This document shows positions 60,826 to 64,000 of a DNA stretch of 64,000 nucleotides, piece after piece. Each line of letters starts with the position of its first letter. Position 1 is the stretch's first letter. The position numbers and the translations under genes are program-made. The notes below the pieces were generated by a model. That model worked only from the letters and a program-made list of their open reading frames with translations. It was not told the origin of the DNA and did no database searches. The stretch is from Spirochaetales bacterium (GTDB lineage Bacteria; Spirochaetota; Leptospiria; Leptospirales; Leptonemataceae), in the NCBI GenBank assembly GCA_024233935.1, contig JACKOY010000005.1, positions 193,797 to 257,796 on the forward strand, read 5' to 3'.

Positions 60826-60925
60826 ACTTAATCCTACCAGGTGAACATCGTAAGTTCCCCCCAGCTCTGAGCGGTCCGCACGTCAATCTCAAGGACAACG
60901 CGCCGGGTGTTTCGGGATGCCGGAA

Positions 60926-61522
60926 CTACTGGGGTACGGTCGCAGCGCTGGCGTCTCGCTTCCTACCTGAGCGATCAAAAAGGGCGGCTATTCGATTTGA
61001 TTCGTCCCGCAGGAACGTCGAAAAAGAGTCCCAGGTCTGCAGGGCGTCGGCGCTATCACGCGTACAACGACTAACCTTAGCTGTCTGGACGTCTTCGTAT
61101 ACCAGAGAACTATCCCAACTGTAGCTTGCGAAAAAAAGCTGTGTCTCGACGGCTTTTGCCGGACGCTCCTTTGTATTTATAACCGCCCGATCAAACGGCT
61201 GCCACAGCGCTGCGTCCCCTCGCCCTTGCCTTGCCCTGTAGCCATGCAACGCCAGCGTGTCGCAAAAGAGACTCAGACCATTGCTATGCTCCCGTAGGAA
61301 GCCCTCAAACTCACAACGATTTCGGTATATTTTCGGAAGCGCCAGGTCCGCTTCCGTGGTGGACAAGCAGGGAAAGGTTACATGCAGCCACGCCTCCGAC
61401 GCAACATGCGGTGCGCGTCCAACCAAGCGAGCACCGCTATCGGCAAGCCGCGTTCCGAGGTTCTGGTATGCCCGCAGCAATTTTTCAACCGCTTGCCATG
61501 CTTCTTCAGTTGGCCGCTTCAT
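60926..61522 (-). CDS. SUKH (SMI1/KNR4)-like protein, possible orphan immunity protein
   Basis: 198-residue cytoplasmic protein. The pattern fits the SUKH superfamily: an N-terminal helix pair, L-A-L-P-K-I-Y-R-N-R-C-E-F-E-G-F-L (the LP-x-x-y-x-x-F/L element), SNGLSLFCDTLALHGY (the S-N-G turn and following strands), then ETQLFFASYSWDSSLVYED and a late W-D-S-F-S-T-F-L-R-D-E helix. SUKH proteins are common immunity proteins against polymorphic and contact-dependent toxins, and are often found without their toxins. No toxin gene adjoins. The assignment is by eye and moderate. It sits between hairpin-rich noncoding blocks, as an individual cassette would. Confidence 0.6.
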   Translation of the reverse strand: MKRPTEEAWQAVEKLLRAYQNLGTRLADSGARLVGRAPHVASEAWLHVTFPCLSTTEADLALPKIYRNRCEFEGFLREHSNGLSLFCDTLALHGYRARQGRGDAALWQPFDRAVINTKERPAKAVETQLFFASYSWDSSLVYEDVQTAKVSRCTRDSADALQTWDSFSTFLRDESNRIAALFDRSGRKRDASAATVPQ

Positions 61523-61682
61523 TCAGGAGTTCGGTCCTCCGGATCATCTCACATGTAGTCGGGTTTCTCCAGTTACCGCCATGTTGCTCAATATGCTCTC
61601 TCCGCCCACGCACAAATTGGGTTGTCAGCCTCTCCCGCCAGGCCCGGCTGAGTACGGACATCATTTATATGGTGACCTTCGT

Positions 61683-61736
61683 AGCCAGTTACACGCCCTG
61701 TCTCCAGCAGCTACGGCGCGGCTGCTGTAACCGGCT
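61683..61736. repeat. two-step stem-loop upstream of the SUKH-like gene
   Basis: Outer arms AGCC + GTTAC (61683-61692) pair with GTAAC + GGCT (61727-61736), with an A/C mismatch between blocks; inner arms AGCAGC (61706-61711) and GCTGCT (61721-61726). It fills the 235-base gap between the SUKH-like gene and the three-gene unit. Cassette-site-like in shape, though the core is GTTAC, not the consensus GTTRRRY. Confidence 0.45.
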
Positions 61737-61757
61737 GATTTCTTCACGCGTCTCAGA

Positions 61758-62042
61758 TCAGTTGAAAATCTGGTGAATGACTCGGTCAATGTCGTCCCGC
61801 GTGACCGCCTCCCCGGTATAGAGGTCGTAGATGCTTGCCCCCCGTGCGGCTAGCTCCAACAGAAACTCCTTCAAATCAAGTGAACGAATCTCCTCAGTTC
61901 TGTGACGCGGAATGGAAATGCCCAGGGCAGGCGGGTTCGAAAGTGGAAAGAATTCGATAGAGGGCAACTTGACTGTACTTCTGGCGTGCAAGTATCCCCA
62001 ATTCGGCTCTTCAGAAAACTCAGCAAGGAGATGATAGGCCAC
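61758..62042 (-). CDS. small protein downstream of the Imm70-like gene, unknown
   Basis: 94-residue soluble protein, GTG start two bases after the stop of the 118-residue gene. No family recognised. It opens with a hydrophobic beta region (MAYHLLAEFSEEPNWGYLHA), a Pro-rich middle, and a C-terminal helix-rich part (LKEFLLELAARGASIYDLYTG, then EAVTRDDIDRVIHQIF). Third gene of a tightly packed set with the Imm70-like and 118-residue proteins, so the three are surely co-transcribed. It may be another small immunity-type or accessory protein; this is inferred only from context. Confidence 0.55.
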   Translation of the reverse strand: MAYHLLAEFSEEPNWGYLHARSTVKLPSIEFFPLSNPPALGISIPRHRTEEIRSLDLKEFLLELAARGASIYDLYTGEAVTRDDIDRVIHQIFN

Positions 62043-62044
62043 TG

Positions 62045-62401
62045 TTAACGTTCCGGGTTCTCTGACATGAAATGAAGACCTGTGGCCAGCTTCGAAACCT
62101 CCCTTGCTATACGGTCCCGCGTACTCTGACTCAGCCGCAAGCCCCGGTCGTCTATGAAGACGTCTTGCTGCATATCCTTTGGAAGATGTGCAGCATAATA
62201 CAGTAATCGGCCTCGTATAAACCTGAGCGCCCGCTCAACTTGCTCTTCCGTCGAGAGGTTAACGTTCAAAACGTGTGTCGCATAAGTATTGTCTTCGGAC
62301 ACGTATTCGGGGCACACCTCGCCCCAGCTCATGGCAAACGGATCCACTTTTCGCATGATCAACCCAACGGACCTACTCCCTTCGGAGTAGAAACGATTCA
62401 T
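62045..62401 (-). CDS. small protein in the Imm70-like operon, unknown
   Basis: 118-residue soluble protein, second gene of the set; it starts four bases after the Imm70-like stop. Segments include DPFAMSWGEVCPEYVSEDN, a helix TEEQVERALRFIRGRLLYYA and DVFIDDRGLRLSQSTRDRI. The I-D-x-R-G element is reminiscent of short motifs in nuclease toxins of contact-dependent systems, but there is too little to claim that. If it were the toxin, gene order (after the immunity gene) would be unusual. Base composition looks somewhat less GC-rich than the core genes; I did not compute it. Confidence 0.5.
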   Translation of the reverse strand: MNRFYSEGSRSVGLIMRKVDPFAMSWGEVCPEYVSEDNTYATHVLNVNLSTEEQVERALRFIRGRLLYYAAHLPKDMQQDVFIDDRGLRLSQSTRDRIAREVSKLATGLHFMSENPER

Positions 62402-62405
62402 GTTT

Positions 62406-62834
62406 TCAGCAATCTATTTTCTCTAACTTCAGATCACCGCGTCCGGCCTCAAGCAGTGCTTCCAGAGCCTCGTCCATCAAATCAAAGAACTTCCGGCCGG
62501 ACGGTGCTATGAAACAGTCAGCAAGATTACCTGGGCTTGCTGCAGTCTGGTGGCGATCTTCTGGCGGAGCCCACTCTGGCTCTTCAAATCTCCAGACCAG
62601 GGCTTCCGGGCCAAGCTTCTCGAAAGCAGCCCGGATTTCGACCAGCTCAGTAAGGGCCTGTCTGGCAAGTGCAGCAGGAAGCCTGCCTTCATACAGCTGG
62701 CGCATAACAACGGGGAACTTAGCACCCCAGGTGCCTTCGAGCCGGTAAGCAACCGTTGAGAAAAAGGCGTACAGTCGCCCAGAATCCCCTACCTCGTCAA
62801 TGATCCCGTCAACGTTTATTCCTATGGTTACCAT
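62406..62834 (-). CDS. Imm70-family immunity protein
   Basis: 142-residue cytoplasmic protein matching the Imm70 family of immunity proteins from polymorphic toxin systems. Diagnostic blocks: GINVDGIIDEVGDSGRLYAF, F-F-S-T-V-A-Y-R-L-E-G-T-W-G-A-K-F-P, the Y-E-G-R-L-P turn, ALTELVEIRAAFEKLGPEAL, W-R-F-E-E-P-E-W-A-P-P and a late C-F-I-A-P-S-G-R-K-F strand. The protein should bind and neutralise a cognate toxin. No toxin with a delivery domain is adjacent, so it is an orphan immunity gene here. I start at ATG 62834 (M-V-T-I-G-I-N); ATG 62858 would add eight residues. First gene of a three-gene unit. Confidence 0.75.
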   Translation of the reverse strand: MVTIGINVDGIIDEVGDSGRLYAFFSTVAYRLEGTWGAKFPVVMRQLYEGRLPAALARQALTELVEIRAAFEKLGPEALVWRFEEPEWAPPEDRHQTAASPGNLADCFIAPSGRKFFDLMDEALEALLEAGRGDLKLEKIDC

Positions 62835-62926
62835 TTGCCTGCCTGAGGAATGCGACATCGTTTACCCAAAAGTCTGCGTTACCCGCGACCACGTCACATT
62901 TCCGTTCTCTTCACAAATATAAGTCC

Positions 62927-63043
62927 GCCTGACACCATTCGCCGACGGGCGGAACCCGGCACCCGGTAGCGCCTCGGGCGGAAATGTGCTCGCGCGCACT
63001 TCGTTTACCTCGCGAATATCCGAAGGCTGGTGTCTTGTTAGGC
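62927..63043 (-). other. integron attC-like site
   Basis: 117-base spacer flanked by core-like sites. On the minus strand it begins GCCTAAC (63043-63037), a perfect RYYYAAC core that overlaps the TAA stop of the upstream gene. It ends GTCAGGC (62933-62927), one base off GTTRRRY. Inside the cores, ACACCAGCC faces GGCGAATGGTGT, so the two ends can pair. The middle holds further GC-rich palindromes. Size, position right behind a gene and imperfect symmetry are those of attC sites. A match to one consensus core and one degenerate core is suggestive, not proof. Confidence 0.5.
63002..63032 (-). repeat. island motif, copy A
   Basis: 31 bases, CGTTTACCTCGCGA at the left and CGAAGGCTGGTG at the right, with a diverged centre. 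It forms the inner part of the attC-like site. Confidence 0.6.
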
Positions 63044-63577
63044 AAAGTTGTCCCGAAGCTCACTCGCCATATTGTAGCAGACCTTAATGAATCGTACGCT
63101 CAAGGGCTCGGCCAGCAAGGTTGAGACCGGGAATGTCCATTCGGACGGGATGTGAATTGACGGCGTTTCGGAGTCATCTGTTGCCCAGGGGTACTCAGTA
63201 TTGTCACGCCTCTGTGCGTTCAGGTCAACTGCTGGAGATAGTAAGTCAAGTTGATCACTGAGCTTCCGAATGAAGGACATTTCGCGCTGCAGTCGTTCGT
63301 TCTGACCCTTGAGCTCCCGAAGTCGGCGATCTCGATAAATCGCAGGTAGAGTCCTTGCTATCACCTTGTGACTCCTCTGGAGAGAGTCAAGCTCGGCGGG
63401 GTCGCGTGTGTTGGCATAGACGTAAGCCTTTGCCAGCTTCTCGAGAAACATCTGCAGGTAGTGCAGGCTGTGACACGGAGGCAGGTTCGCTCCGACAAGA
63501 AACTCGTAGGTCCGCCGGTCTGATAGTGCCTGCTTAATGAAGGCCCTGGCCCATTGGGTCGCAAGGTCTTTGGTCAT
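63038..63577 (-). CDS. helical protein, possibly HEPN-like
   Basis: 179-residue, mainly helical cytoplasmic protein. ATG 63577 overlaps the stop of the upstream gene (ATGA), so it is preferred to a longer in-frame start. The segment C-H-S-L-H-Y-L-Q-M-F-L-E-K-L-A-K-A-Y followed by S-H-K-V-I-A-R-T-L-P resembles helical HEPN-like proteins that sit with small partners in toxin-antitoxin or defence loci. The later N-T-E-Y-P-W block is also seen in such hypothetical proteins. I do not see a clear R-x4-6-H catalytic motif. Its stop codon overlaps the GTTAGGC core of the attC-like site, as expected for a cassette-borne gene. Confidence 0.55.
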   Translation of the reverse strand: MTKDLATQWARAFIKQALSDRRTYEFLVGANLPPCHSLHYLQMFLEKLAKAYVYANTRDPAELDSLQRSHKVIARTLPAIYRDRRLRELKGQNERLQREMSFIRKLSDQLDLLSPAVDLNAQRRDNTEYPWATDDSETPSIHIPSEWTFPVSTLLAEPLSVRFIKVCYNMASELRDNFA

Positions 63578-63885
63578 GAGCGCGAAAAAATGTCTTCCGT
63601 AAGTGCCCACCCATCGGGAAGCGGCAGTTGGCCTCCTTTGAGCTGCTCGTACTCGGATGGCGAAAGTTCGATTACGGTTGTTGAGAACGGGATCTCGCCC
63701 GAGGGCGCAAACGGAACTGGAACCAGGGAGCCGGATTCTCCTGCGTCCCGGTTGACTTCCAGGACGGTGACAGAATTTGCCACGGAATCGAATGGCGTAT
63801 CGAGGCGGCGCACCAGGGTGACGCCGTCATCAGCCTCCATGTGCCGCTCCGCCAGGGTGCGGGCCATTTCACTACGACTGGGCAT
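63574..63885 (-). CDS. small protein coupled to the HEPN-like gene, unknown
   Basis: 103-residue acidic protein, no signal peptide, no recognised family. It has a short N-terminal helix (MPSRSEMARTLAERHMEADD), a beta-rich centre (VANSVTVLEVN) and a C-terminal S-P-S-E-Y-E-Q-L helix. Start ATG is followed by translational coupling to the HEPN-like gene through an ATGA overlap. A small acidic partner translated first is the usual order for antitoxins, so a toxin-antitoxin pair is possible but unproven. The upstream spacer carries a third copy of the island motif. Confidence 0.5.
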   Translation of the reverse strand: MPSRSEMARTLAERHMEADDGVTLVRRLDTPFDSVANSVTVLEVNRDAGESGSLVPVPFAPSGEIPFSTTVIELSPSEYEQLKGGQLPLPDGWALTEDIFSRS

Positions 63886-63950
63886 GATGCTACTTTAGCC
63901 CCGAAGCAAGCGGCAGTCACGCGTTTTTGCACGGAGCTGAGCGACAATTC

Positions 63951-63982
63951 CGCTTACCTCGCGATTGGGCGAAAGGCTGGTG
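63951..63982 (-). repeat. island motif, copy C
   Basis: 32 bases differing from copy B at only two positions (C for T in CGCTTACC, and AAAG for AGAG). It lies upstream of the two-gene unit, 18 bases from the window edge, consistent with the array continuing to the right. Confidence 0.65.
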
Positions 63983-64000
63983 GGCTTACATAAACCGTCG

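Larger units (their letters stand above)
60341..60925. other. noncoding block with hairpins and direct repeats
   Basis: 585 bases without a convincing gene between the secreted-protein gene and the SUKH-like gene. It contains a 31-base imperfect direct repeat (60423-60453 and 60641-60671, 27 of 31 bases equal), each copy running into its own hairpin. A nested hairpin lies at 60547-60589, and one copy of the 32-base island motif is at 60794-60825. A plus-strand open frame over 60723-61124 looks like a composition artefact. The structure resembles arrays of integron recombination sites or other structured intergenic elements. Confidence 0.6.

Noticed and set aside
60723..61124. Plus-strand open frame of 133 codons at the left edge of the island
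   Set aside because: It overlaps the SUKH-like gene antisense and runs through a repeat motif; all recognisable genes there are on the minus strand.
1..64000. CRISPR arrays, tRNA or rRNA genes, insertion sequences
   Set aside because: No regularly spaced repeats, tRNA-like cloverleafs or transposase genes were noticed while reading; a dedicated tRNA scan would be needed to exclude a missed tRNA.

Overview
The window is about 64 kb of GC-rich, gene-dense chromosomal DNA from a diderm bacterium. The best guess is the order Leptospirales (Spirochaetota), in a Leptonema/Turneriella-like lineage. That rests on a DUF1564-like protein (30858-31364), lipoproteins whose acceptor cysteine lies in loose spirochete-style lipoboxes, an LpxC-type lipid A enzyme, and the high density of class III cyclases, cNMP-binding proteins and GGDEF proteins. 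It is inference; there is no rRNA or other taxonomic marker. No tRNA, rRNA, CRISPR array, transposase, integrase or phage gene was seen.

Layout. 1-13 kb: the 3' part of an MFS transporter, a secreted zinc phospholipase C/P1-nuclease-like protein, a secreted protein of unknown function, an alpha/beta hydrolase, an LpxC-like deacetylase, a YHYH-domain protein coupled to two small cyclic-nucleotide-binding proteins, a glycine-rich lipoprotein, a receptor-type class III nucleotide cyclase and an SDR/NmrA-like reductase. 13-26 kb: a LuxR-type response regulator and histidine kinase, a lipoprotein with beta-propeller-like repeats, and two near-duplicate modules (17.5-19.7 and 22.9-25.2 kb). Each module has a DesA3-like fatty-acid desaturase and its ferredoxin-reductase partner, preceded by the same palindromic operator. 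Three envelope-glycosylation genes separate them, and a frameshifted kinase tail lies beside the second copy. 26-44 kb: an acyltransferase, a UspA protein coupled to a P-type ATPase with Na+/K+-ATPase-like ion-site residues, an RnfD-like/DUF2330 pair, a double-REC diguanylate cyclase, SlyD, HtpX, a GlsB-type membrane protein, a molybdopterin oxidoreductase with a DUF1330 partner, an acyl-CoA dehydrogenase and a DsbA-like protein. 44-60 kb: a secreted WD40-like/ankyrin protein, a PAS-GGDEF-EAL protein, a secreted thioredoxin, a stand-alone helix-hairpin-helix protein, a Spy-like protein with a structured leader, MsrA, a membrane glycosyltransferase-like protein, a GLUG-type lipoprotein, a second membrane cyclase, a cyclic-nucleotide-gated K+ channel and Tag glycosylase.

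60-64 kb is different. All genes are on the minus strand, most are unrecognised, and they are separated by noncoding blocks with strong hairpins, direct repeats and a 32-bp motif present three times. One spacer ends in an integron-like core site (GTTAGGC) overlapping a stop codon. The recognisable products look like orphan immunity proteins (Imm70, SUKH-like), with a possible HEPN-like two-gene unit. This looks like a cassette-type accessory island running off the right edge and is the best candidate for an undescribed system here.

Functional themes are lipid and envelope remodelling, cyclic-nucleotide and c-di-GMP signalling, and stress/redox maintenance. Start sites were chosen by hand from signal peptides, overlaps and Shine-Dalgarno-like sequences, and several remain uncertain.
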